Source: JBGRQB01 sp041725875 (GTDB lineage Bacteria > Bacteroidota > Ignavibacteria > Ignavibacteriales > Melioribacteraceae). From it: a stretch of DNA of 17,941 bases. The notes under the pieces were generated by a model. The model did not search any database. It saw nothing but the letters and a program-made list of their open reading frames with translations, and had not been told where the DNA came from. The stretch is taken from positions 1 to 17,941 of the forward strand of contig JBGRQB010000079.1 of NCBI GenBank assembly GCA_041725875.1. The letters run 5' to 3'. A program made the position numbers and the translations under genes. Below, one piece after another: positions 1-6,290 of the stretch. Within the stretch, counting starts at the first letter, position 1; the number at the start of each line of letters is the position of its first letter.

Positions 1-105
1 TAGGACGTAAATTTCCGGCGGCCACCATTTCAAGTAGAGACGTCAGTGAGAATCGATACATCCAGAAAGAACGTGGGATCTAGTGAGATGTTAAATTTAA
101 AGAAC
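1..105. other. Window-edge segment without a recognisable complete gene
   Basis: No complete gene is visible. G+C is 42 of the first 90 bases, clearly above the AT-rich coding blocks that follow. On the minus strand one frame stays open from about position 79 off the left edge. It contains an ATG at 61-59 and reads MYRFSLTSLLEMVAAGNLRP to the edge. This could be the start of a truncated gene, part of a repeated element, or a chance frame. I do not recognise it and give it no function. Confidence 0.3.
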
Positions 106-306
106 TTAACCAGTGAATGGAGAGTTTGATGAATGCACCAAAGAAGCATTGCTTGTACGTGGAACTGAGCCGGCAGTTATCCCGTCCTTGTCACCGCAAA
201 TATCGTAAACATTTACTTTTTTGATTATCTTTTGAACATCAGCAGTTTCTTGAGAATAAGTAACTGCTAAAAACAAAAACAGCAGGGGAATTAAAAGTTT
301 TTTCAT
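106..306 (-). CDS. Short secreted hypothetical protein, possibly C-terminally truncated
   Basis: The 66 residues begin with a clear Sec signal peptide: Lys-Lys, a hydrophobic core LLIPLLFLFLAV, and a plausible cleavage site near TYS-QE. The mature part would be only about 48 residues. It holds a short segment KKVNVYDICGDKDG and then a Ser/Thr/Asn-rich tail with no motif I recognise. The ATG lies 5 bp after the panB stop, so it could be the last gene of the operon. No strong Shine-Dalgarno is seen; an AGAGAG lies about 11 nt upstream. The tail coincides with the approach to the GC-richer window edge, so the natural protein may have been longer and broken there. The signal peptide makes expression plausible, but the function is unknown. 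Confidence 0.45.
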   Translation of the reverse strand: MKKLLIPLLFLFLAVTYSQETADVQKIIKKVNVYDICGDKDGITAGSVPRTSNASLVHSSNSPFTG

Positions 307-311
307 AAGAA

Positions 312-1127
312 TTAATAGCTCTCTTTTTCTTCCGGAAATTTCGTTTCTTTTACATCTTCTACATAATTTTTAACTGCAGAACCAATTGTTTCTGCAAGAT
401 TAGCATATTTGCGAACAAAGCGCGGACTGAAATTCTCATTAATACCAAGCATATCCTGAGTTACAAGTATTTGTCCGTCGCAATGAACTCCGGCTCCAAT
501 ACCAATTGTAGGAATTGAAACACTTTCAGTAACTCTTTTTGCCAGTTCAGCAGGAACCTTTTCTACAACTACTGCATATGCTCCGGCTTGTTCCAATGCT
601 TTTGCATCATTGATAATTTTTTCAGCTTCAGATTTATCTTTTCCTCTGGCCTTGTAACTTCCAAACTGGTGAATGCTTTGCGGTGTAAGACCAATATGCC
701 CCATAACAGGAATACCATTTTGGGTGATCTTAAATATTGTATCTGCCAGTTGTTCGCCACCTTCCATTTTAACGGCGCCTGCGTGAGTTTCTTTCATTAC
801 GCGACCCGCATTTCGGAAAGCTTCATCTATGTTTGTCTGGTACGTCATAAAAGGCATATCACAAACAACCATAGCTCTACTCACACCTTTGTTGACAGCT
901 TTTGTATGATATATCATTTCATCAAGTGTTACGGGAAGAGTAGTTTCATTTCCCTGAAAAACATTACTTAATGAATCGCCAACAAGAATTACATCTATAC
1001 CTGCCATATCAAGAATACGGGCAGTTAAAAAATCGTAGGCTGTCAGAGCAGAAATTTTTATCCCTTTTTGTTTTGACAAAATAAGGGATTGCGTTGTTAT
1101 TACTTTTAATTCCGAATGTAAACTCAT
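312..1127 (-). CDS. panB: 3-methyl-2-oxobutanoate hydroxymethyltransferase (ketopantoate hydroxymethyltransferase)
   Basis: PanB transfers a hydroxymethyl group from 5,10-methylene-tetrahydrofolate to 2-oxoisovalerate. This makes ketopantoate, the first committed step of pantothenate and CoA synthesis, in the cytoplasm. The 271 residues are close to the usual length of about 260-280. Visible family motifs are ALTAYD near residue 27, VGDSL with metal-binding Asp51, CDMPF with Asp90, VKMEGG with Lys120/Glu122, the catalytic Glu in VVVEKVP (Glu189), and IGIGAG at 208-213. The ATG is preceded by AAAGGA at good spacing. It lies 15 bp after the LipM-like gene and probably shares its transcript. No panC or panD is in the window. 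The product uses the same 2-oxoisovalerate pool that IlvE (11185-12249) uses for valine. Confidence 0.96.
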   Translation of the reverse strand: MSLHSELKVITTQSLILSKQKGIKISALTAYDFLTARILDMAGIDVILVGDSLSNVFQGNETTLPVTLDEMIYHTKAVNKGVSRAMVVCDMPFMTYQTNIDEAFRNAGRVMKETHAGAVKMEGGEQLADTIFKITQNGIPVMGHIGLTPQSIHQFGSYKARGKDKSEAEKIINDAKALEQAGAYAVVVEKVPAELAKRVTESVSIPTIGIGAGVHCDGQILVTQDMLGINENFSPRFVRKYANLAETIGSAVKNYVEDVKETKFPEEKESY

Positions 1128-1142
1128 ATCTTTTCCTTTACG

Positions 1143-1865
1143 CTAAAAACTAATATTCCATTCTTCTTCAAAACCCTGAATTAAACATTTTTCCAGTTTC
1201 GCGTAATCGGTTGTAGTGTTTAATATTGTTTCCAATTCAGTAGTTTTAGATTTTAATTCATTATTCAAACCTTCAATTTCAGAGTTATCAACCTGCAAAT
1301 ACTCCGGCAGTTTTGTATGAAAGGTTCCGCACAATATTGAACCGTGCTGCAAAACAACCGAGTTCATTTTTCTTTGTGCACTTCCAATTAGTTTTTTCCC
1401 TTTATGCTTTACTTCACTTTTGGCTGTACTTGCAAAACATAAAACTCCGCTTGGTTGATTCAGCAGATCGGGAAAATTTGGCTGAACATTTTCCAGTTCA
1501 ACAGCTGAAAGATTTGAATCATATATTTTTAATCCGCGAACCAAAGCAAGAGAAATTTTTGTGTAAATTTCGCGGTTGCTTAACCCGCAGCCAAGAGGAA
1601 CTATAGCAGAGTAGGTAAGTTCTTCGGCATGAAGAATTGCTCTTCCGCCGGTAGGACGCTTAACTACTTCGAGCCCGTCTTCTTTAACTTTATCAAGATT
1701 AATATCATTGTACTTTTGATTAGCGCCAAGAGAAATACAATAAGGCTCCCAGCGATAGAATCGCAGAAATGCACTGTCATTATCGCATTTGGCTGCAAGT
1801 TCAAGATCATAATCCATATTGTGCTGACCGGTATTAAACCCGTCAGAAACTAATTGCCATTTCAT
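1143..1865 (-). CDS. Lipoate-protein ligase/octanoyltransferase family protein (LipM-like)
   Basis: The 240-residue protein belongs to the BPL/LplA/LipB fold that attaches lipoyl or octanoyl groups to lysines of E2 and GcvH proteins. The lipoyl-binding loop is RPTGGRAILH at residues 70-79. The lysine region is GKKLIGSAQ at 156-164, followed by VLQHGS. A Cys in the segment SGVLCFAS (Cys143) sits where LipM-type octanoyltransferases carry their catalytic Cys, in place of the ATP-dependent chemistry of LplA. I therefore favour an octanoyl-ACP:protein transferase over a lipoate ligase, but family assignment needs a tree. The ATG overlaps the lpxA stop (ATGA), giving translational coupling to a lipid A gene. 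LpxA and LipM would both draw on the acyl-ACP pool. Confidence 0.85.
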   Translation of the reverse strand: MKWQLVSDGFNTGQHNMDYDLELAAKCDNDSAFLRFYRWEPYCISLGANQKYNDINLDKVKEDGLEVVKRPTGGRAILHAEELTYSAIVPLGCGLSNREIYTKISLALVRGLKIYDSNLSAVELENVQPNFPDLLNQPSGVLCFASTAKSEVKHKGKKLIGSAQRKMNSVVLQHGSILCGTFHTKLPEYLQVDNSEIEGLNNELKSKTTELETILNTTTDYAKLEKCLIQGFEEEWNISF

Positions 1866-2641
1866 CCTTTTATAATTCCGCGATCACTATTGTTAATAAA
1901 TTCAACTATTTTAGCAACACATTCATCATCAGGATATTTTTCCATCATTGCTTCTTTTGCCTGTGTGGTGTTCATTCCTGATTTATAAAGAAGTTTGTAA
2001 CAATCTTTGATGTTTGAAATCTGATCGTTTGTAAAACCTCTTCTTCGCAATCCGACAATATTTACATTTCCGAATCTTAATGGTTCACCAGCTGCCATTA
2101 TAAAAGGAGGAACGTCACTAACAACACGAAGTCCGCCGCCAATCATAGCATGTGCGCCAATTTTAGAAAACTGATGAACCGGAGTGCTTCCGCCGATGAT
2201 TGCGTAATCTTCAATTCTGGCATGACCGCCAACCTGAACACTGTTAACAATTATACAATTATTGCCAATTATACAATCGTGTGCTATATGACCATAAGCC
2301 ATTACCAGGCAATTACTTCCAATTTTTGAATATCCAAGATCTTCGGTTCCTCTGTGAAGAGTAGCGAATTCTCTGATGGTAGTATTATCGCCAATATAAA
2401 ACTGACTTTTGAAGTCAGGATCAAATTTTAAATCCTGCGGAATATTTGAAACAGCAGCTGCCTGTAATATTTTTACGTTGTTTCCTATTCTGGCACCATC
2501 ATAGATACAGGCGTGAGGACCAACTTTACAGTTATCGCCGATTTCCACATCGGCTTCAATAATTGCATAAGGACCGACTTCTATATTTTCTCCTATTTTT
2601 GCTTCAGGACTAACAATAGCAGTTGGATGTATATTTTTCAT
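1862..2641 (-). CDS. lpxA: Acyl-ACP:UDP-N-acetylglucosamine O-acyltransferase
   Basis: LpxA moves a 3-hydroxyacyl chain from ACP to UDP-GlcNAc, the first step of lipid A synthesis, in the cytoplasm as a left-handed beta-helix trimer. The 259 residues show hexapeptide repeats from the N-terminus, the catalytic His in GHIAHDC (His121), the loop GGSTPVHQFSKIGAHAMIGG, and the C-terminal helical part starting at GLRRRGF. I chose the ATG at 2641 because it starts MKNIHPTAIV, which matches family N-termini, and a GGA lies 9 nt upstream. An in-frame TTG at 2668 would overlap fabZ and add nine residues. It sits 13 bp after lpxC-fabZ. Where E. coli LpxA has Gly173, part of the acyl-chain ruler, a bulky Arg172 appears, which hints at a different acyl length. 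Confidence 0.96.
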   Translation of the reverse strand: MKNIHPTAIVSPEAKIGENIEVGPYAIIEADVEIGDNCKVGPHACIYDGARIGNNVKILQAAAVSNIPQDLKFDPDFKSQFYIGDNTTIREFATLHRGTEDLGYSKIGSNCLVMAYGHIAHDCIIGNNCIIVNSVQVGGHARIEDYAIIGGSTPVHQFSKIGAHAMIGGGLRVVSDVPPFIMAAGEPLRFGNVNIVGLRRRGFTNDQISNIKDCYKLLYKSGMNTTQAKEAMMEKYPDDECVAKIVEFINNSDRGIIKG

Positions 2642-2654
2642 TTTTTTTCCGTAA

Positions 2655-4052
2655 TTATTTTTTATCAACTATAGCAGCTGTAAATTCTGCTTCGGTTACC
2701 AAAGTTCCGTCAACATAAGCTTTAGCGCTCATAATAATAATATTGCGTTTGTGAGCTTTTTGTACAACTTCCATTACAAGCTGATCACCAGGAACTACAG
2801 GTTTTCTGAAACGAACATTGTTAATACTTGTGAACATCACCAGTTTTTCACTCGGGTCTTTTATTGCTCCAAGAGTCATAATACCGCCAGTCTGAGCCAT
2901 TGCTTCAATCATTAAAACACCAGGCATTACAGGTTCGCCAGGGAAGTGACCAGGGAAGTGAGGTTCGTTAAATGTTACTGATTTGATACCAACAACTTTC
3001 TTTCCAAGTTCAAGATGAACAATTTTATCTACCAATAAAAACGGATAGCGATGAGGAAGAATTTTGTGGATTGCGTTTATATCAAATACAACACCTTCTT
3101 TTTTAACGTGCTGGAATTGTTTTTCCAGTTTTTTCTGTTGATATAATTTTCTAATTTTTTTTGCAAACTCAACATTTGCTTTGTGTCCCGGACGAGCAGC
3201 AAGTATCTGAGCTTTAATAGGAGCACCAATTAAAGCAAGATCACCCAGCATATCAAGAACTTTATGACGAACAGGTTCGTTTTTGAATCTGAAATCTTTT
3301 CCATTCAAAAATCCGTTTTCACCAACTGTCATTGGCTCGTCTAACCCGATTTTTTTCTGAAGATCGGTCAATCCGGCTTCATCAATTTCGTGGTCAACAA
3401 TAACAACAGCATTATCAAGGTTACCGCCTTTAATTAAACCAGCTTCAGCTAATGCTTCAACTTCACTTAAAAAGCAGAAAGTTCGGGCTGCTGCAAATTC
3501 TGTTTCGAATTCTTTTTCTAAACTAAATAACCCGGAATGCTGACTTCCAAGAGCAGGATTGTGGTAATCAACCATTGCGGTAATTCTGTAATCATCAAGA
3601 GGAAGAGCAACTATATCAATTCCGTTTGCTTCATCTTTGAATGTTACGGTTTCATCAATTACAAGATAATCTTTGGGTTCTTCCTGAGTTACAAAACCAG
3701 ATTCTTTCAAAATTTCAACATAAGGCATTGCACTTCCGTCGCCAACAGGTGGCTCTATGCCGTTAAGTTCAATTTTTATGTTGTCCAGCTGTAAACCAAC
3801 AAGAGCAGCAAGAACGTGTTCAACAGTATAAACTTTTGCATCTCCCAGACCAAGAGTTGTTCCTCTTGAAATATCTACAACGTAATCTGCATTTGCAGGA
3901 ATTTCGGGTGAATCTGCAAGATCTGTTCTTATAAATTTAATACCGTAATTTTCAGGAGCTGGTTTAAATGTCATAGTGCACGAAGCACCTGTATGGAGTC
4001 CGGTTCCTGAAATTGACACCGGTTTTTCTATAGTTCTCTGTAATTCAAGCAT
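2655..4052 (-). CDS. lpxC-fabZ: Bifunctional LpxC deacetylase / FabZ 3-hydroxyacyl-ACP dehydratase
   Basis: This is a two-enzyme fusion of 465 residues. The N-terminal part (about 1-305) is the zinc UDP-3-O-acyl-GlcNAc deacetylase, the committed lipid A step. It has Glu78/His79 in VEHVLAA, His263 and Asp267 in RHKVLDMLGD, and His290 in PGHKAN. The C-terminal part (about 320-465) is FabZ, which dehydrates 3-hydroxyacyl-ACP. It has LPHRYPFLLVD, the catalytic His369 in GHFPG and Glu383 in MIEAMAQ. I chose the ATG at 4052: a GAGGA lies at usable spacing inside the end of lpxD, and the metal ligands then fall at 78/79 exactly as in E. coli LpxC. The alternative TTG at 4061 overlaps lpxD. The fusion places both users of 3-hydroxyacyl-ACP metabolism in one chain and is typical of Bacteroidota/Chlorobiota. 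Confidence 0.97.
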   Translation of the reverse strand: MLELQRTIEKPVSISGTGLHTGASCTMTFKPAPENYGIKFIRTDLADSPEIPANADYVVDISRGTTLGLGDAKVYTVEHVLAALVGLQLDNIKIELNGIEPPVGDGSAMPYVEILKESGFVTQEEPKDYLVIDETVTFKDEANGIDIVALPLDDYRITAMVDYHNPALGSQHSGLFSLEKEFETEFAAARTFCFLSEVEALAEAGLIKGGNLDNAVVIVDHEIDEAGLTDLQKKIGLDEPMTVGENGFLNGKDFRFKNEPVRHKVLDMLGDLALIGAPIKAQILAARPGHKANVEFAKKIRKLYQQKKLEKQFQHVKKEGVVFDINAIHKILPHRYPFLLVDKIVHLELGKKVVGIKSVTFNEPHFPGHFPGEPVMPGVLMIEAMAQTGGIMTLGAIKDPSEKLVMFTSINNVRFRKPVVPGDQLVMEVVQKAHKRNIIIMSAKAYVDGTLVTEAEFTAAIVDKK

Positions 4053-4054
4053 CC

Positions 4055-5098
4055 TTAACAATCCTCAATTTTATCTTTTAATTCATTTAATTCTTTTTCC
4101 AAAGCTTTTATTCTGTCGGCATATTTGGGAAGATTGCGAATATGTCCTTCCTGGCGGAGTGCCAAACCCATCTCTTTTGCAGGGTATCCGAAATATTTTC
4201 CGGAGTTAGTGATGGATTTAGATATACCTGATTGAGCGCCAATCATAACACCATTGCAGATTTCAAGATGACCTGCTAATCCTACCTGACCGCCCATTAT
4301 GCAATTATCACCAACAATTGTACTGCCTGAAATGCCTGTTTGAGCAGAAATAGCAGTACTTTTTCCAATTTCAACATTATGTGCAACCTGTACAAGGTTA
4401 TCTATTTTTGTTCCTTTCCTAATAATTGTGGAACCAAGAGCTGCTCTGTCAATTGAAACATTTGAACCAAGTTCAACATCATCTTCAATTACAACATTAC
4501 CTATTTGAGGAATTTTTGTGTAGTTTCCTTCTTTGTCTGGAGAATATCCAAAACCGTCGGAACCAACTACGGTTCCCGAGTGAATTATTACATTATCTCC
4601 AATTGTGCAATTTTCTCTGATTGTAACATTTGCGTGTAGCAGGCAATTTTTACCTGTTTTTACATTATCAGATAAAACTGAGTTATGAAATATTTTTGTG
4701 TTATCATCAATAACGCAGTTTTCTCCAATAACAACATTTCTGCCAAGGGCAACATTTTTTCCAATTTTTGCCGAAGAGGGAATAAAGGCTGTCTGATCGA
4801 TTCCTTCAAGTTTAAATTCCGGATTAAAGTAAGTTAAAATTACTTTTAGCAGTGCTTTTTCCGGGGCTTCTGTTTCGATGTAGGTTACATCAGGATTTGC
4901 TTTATTTATTGAAGGTTTTATTAATACTGCAGAAGCTTTTGTAGTTTCCAGAAATTTTTCGTAGGAAGACATATACAAAAAAGTGAGATCACCGGTAACG
5001 GCATCTCCTATTTTTGCAATATTTTTAATTTCGATATTTTCATTTCCGATAATTTTACCGCCGACCAGTTCGGCGATATCTTTAACTTTTATTGTCAT
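4055..5098 (-). CDS. lpxD: UDP-3-O-acylglucosamine N-acyltransferase
   Basis: LpxD adds the second 3-hydroxyacyl chain, to the amine of UDP-3-O-acyl-glucosamine, the third lipid A step. The 347 residues match the family length. The N-terminal uridine-binding domain is about 1-100 and carries DLTFLYMSSYEKFLETTKA. Hexapeptide repeats run from about 105 to 300. The catalytic His is in VQVAHNVEIG (His240), and GKYFGYPA and the C-terminal helix with an acidic/basic tail follow. The ATG has no visible Shine-Dalgarno and lies 5 bp after the skp stop, so translation may depend on coupling. The stop codon lies 2 bp before the lpxC-fabZ ATG, a tight pair. Confidence 0.97.
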   Translation of the reverse strand: MTIKVKDIAELVGGKIIGNENIEIKNIAKIGDAVTGDLTFLYMSSYEKFLETTKASAVLIKPSINKANPDVTYIETEAPEKALLKVILTYFNPEFKLEGIDQTAFIPSSAKIGKNVALGRNVVIGENCVIDDNTKIFHNSVLSDNVKTGKNCLLHANVTIRENCTIGDNVIIHSGTVVGSDGFGYSPDKEGNYTKIPQIGNVVIEDDVELGSNVSIDRAALGSTIIRKGTKIDNLVQVAHNVEIGKSTAISAQTGISGSTIVGDNCIMGGQVGLAGHLEICNGVMIGAQSGISKSITNSGKYFGYPAKEMGLALRQEGHIRNLPKYADRIKALEKELNELKDKIEDC

Positions 5099-5103
5099 AT
5101 TTA

Positions 5104-5616
5104 TTATTTTATTTTGTCTAAAACTTTGTTGGTTAGGTCATATTTTTCTTTGGCATAAACAAACATCATATCACCACTTCTGTCAAAAATAAAATCGTAA
5201 TCGTCTTCTTCAGCAATTTCTTTAACCGCAGTAAATAGTCTGTTTTGGATTGGTTTCATAAGTTCTTCCTGTTTCTTAAACAGTTCTCCCTGAACACCAA
5301 ATTTTTGGTCGCGAAATTTAAGTATTTCGGCTTGTTGAGTTTCAAGTTCTTTTTGAGTGAGTTTTATTTTTTCTTCACTCATTATTAACTGTCTTTCTTC
5401 AAAATCTTTTAATGCTTTTTCATATTCTTTTTCAAGAGTAATCAGTTCTTCTTTCCATTCCAGAATAAACTGATCCAGTTGTTTTTGAATATCCTGAGCA
5501 TCGGGAAGTTGTTTAATTATGTAATCTGAATCAATATAGCCAACTTTAAGTTGAGCAAACATTGATTGTGAAAATAAAAATAAAATAAATCCGGTTAAGA
5601 ATAATGATTTTTTCAT
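5104..5616 (-). CDS. Periplasmic chaperone, OmpH/Skp family (second copy)
   Basis: Skp-type chaperones hold unfolded outer-membrane proteins on their way to the BAM complex in the periplasm. The 170 residues start with a signal peptide (MKKSLFLTGFILFLFSQSMFAQ). The mature N-terminus LKVGYIDSDYI is the conserved Skp beta strand. A long charged coiled coil about residues 40-115 forms the tentacle, and the C-terminal YDFIFDRSGDMMFVYA closes the body. I preferred the ATG at 5616 over the one at 5625, because AGGA sits at normal spacing before 5616 and the signal peptide then begins at MKK. It is a diverged tandem copy of the gene at 5738-6262 (compare YAKEKYDLTNKVLDKIK with YADAEYDMTFKVIDKLK). 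A 17-bp inverted repeat separates the two genes. Confidence 0.92.
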   Translation of the reverse strand: MKKSLFLTGFILFLFSQSMFAQLKVGYIDSDYIIKQLPDAQDIQKQLDQFILEWKEELITLEKEYEKALKDFEERQLIMSEEKIKLTQKELETQQAEILKFRDQKFGVQGELFKKQEELMKPIQNRLFTAVKEIAEEDDYDFIFDRSGDMMFVYAKEKYDLTNKVLDKIK

Positions 5617-5640
5617 ATGTACCATCCTGAATATAAATAG

Positions 5641-5716
5641 AAAACAGCTATCATTAAAAAATCACTTAGCAAATATACTAATTACTAAGATAAAGTAAAT
5701 TAATGATAGCTGTTTT
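5641..5716. repeat. Perfect 17-bp inverted repeat between the two skp genes
   Basis: The arm AAAACAGCTATCATTAA at 5641-5657 is the exact reverse complement of 5700-5716, with a 42-base loop. Inside the loop a smaller pair, CTTAG (5665-5669) and CTAAG (5685-5689), can form a nested hairpin. In the minus-strand transcript the structure lies after the stop of the first skp gene and before the start of the second. It is not a classical terminator: the arms are AT-rich and no strong U-run follows. It could attenuate transcription, stabilise the 3' end of the upstream message or serve as a processing site. Confidence 0.8.
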
Positions 5717-5737
5717 TAAAACAAGTAAAAAGGGGAA

Positions 5738-6262
5738 TTATTTTCCTCTTTTAAGTTTATCAATAACTTTGAAAGTCATATCGTATTCAGCGTCAGCATA
5801 TAAAAAGATAGTGTTAACGTCAGTTTTGTTTACGATAAATTTAAGACCTTCTTCTTTTGCAACTTGTTCAATTACAGCAAGGATTCTTTTGTTAATAGGC
5901 TCCATTAGCTGAGCTTGTTTAACAAAAATTTCTCCATTTGGCTGAGCAAATTTCTGTTGGTTAAATTGCTGAAGATCTTGTTCTCTTTTCATTAAATCTT
6001 TACGAGCGGCATCCTGTGCTTCTTTTGACATTGTAGCAGCTTTTTTCTGGTAATCAGCAGCAACATTCTGAAGTTCTTTCTGCATATTTGCAAGAGTAGT
6101 TCTCCATTCAGTAACTAAAGCTTCCAGATCGCTGTTAGCTTTAATTGCAGCAGGATACTGTTCCATAACAGTCTGTACATTTACATAACCAATTTTCTGA
6201 GTCTGAGCAAATAAACTTACACTAGCTAATAATAAAATTGTTAAAAAAATCGCTTTTTTCAC
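5738..6262 (-). CDS. Periplasmic chaperone, OmpH/Skp family (first copy)
   Basis: The 174 residues have a signal peptide (MKKAIFLTILLLASVSLFAQ) and then the Skp strand KIGYVNVQTVMEQYP. A coiled coil from about 40 to 120 is rich in Gln, Lys and Glu, and the C-terminal segment is LKFIVNKTDVNTIFLYADAEYD. The start codon is GTG, supported by GAGG five bases upstream. The gene lies 28 bp after bamA, the insertase that receives Skp clients, as in many Gram-negative genomes. Two copies with different coil sequences may serve different clients or form mixed trimers; that is inference. Confidence 0.93.
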   Translation of the reverse strand: MKKAIFLTILLLASVSLFAQTQKIGYVNVQTVMEQYPAAIKANSDLEALVTEWRTTLANMQKELQNVAADYQKKAATMSKEAQDAARKDLMKREQDLQQFNQQKFAQPNGEIFVKQAQLMEPINKRILAVIEQVAKEEGLKFIVNKTDVNTIFLYADAEYDMTFKVIDKLKRGK

Positions 6263-6290
6263 GTTAACCTCATTTATTTAAATAAATTAA

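Noticed and set aside
121..130. AGAGTTTGAT, like the start of 16S rRNA
   Set aside because: Only ten bases match; the following bases do not fit rRNA and the segment lies inside a minus-strand frame.
588..971. 127-residue plus-strand frame opposite panB
   Set aside because: It is fully antisense to a well-supported gene and has no recognisable motif or ribosome site.
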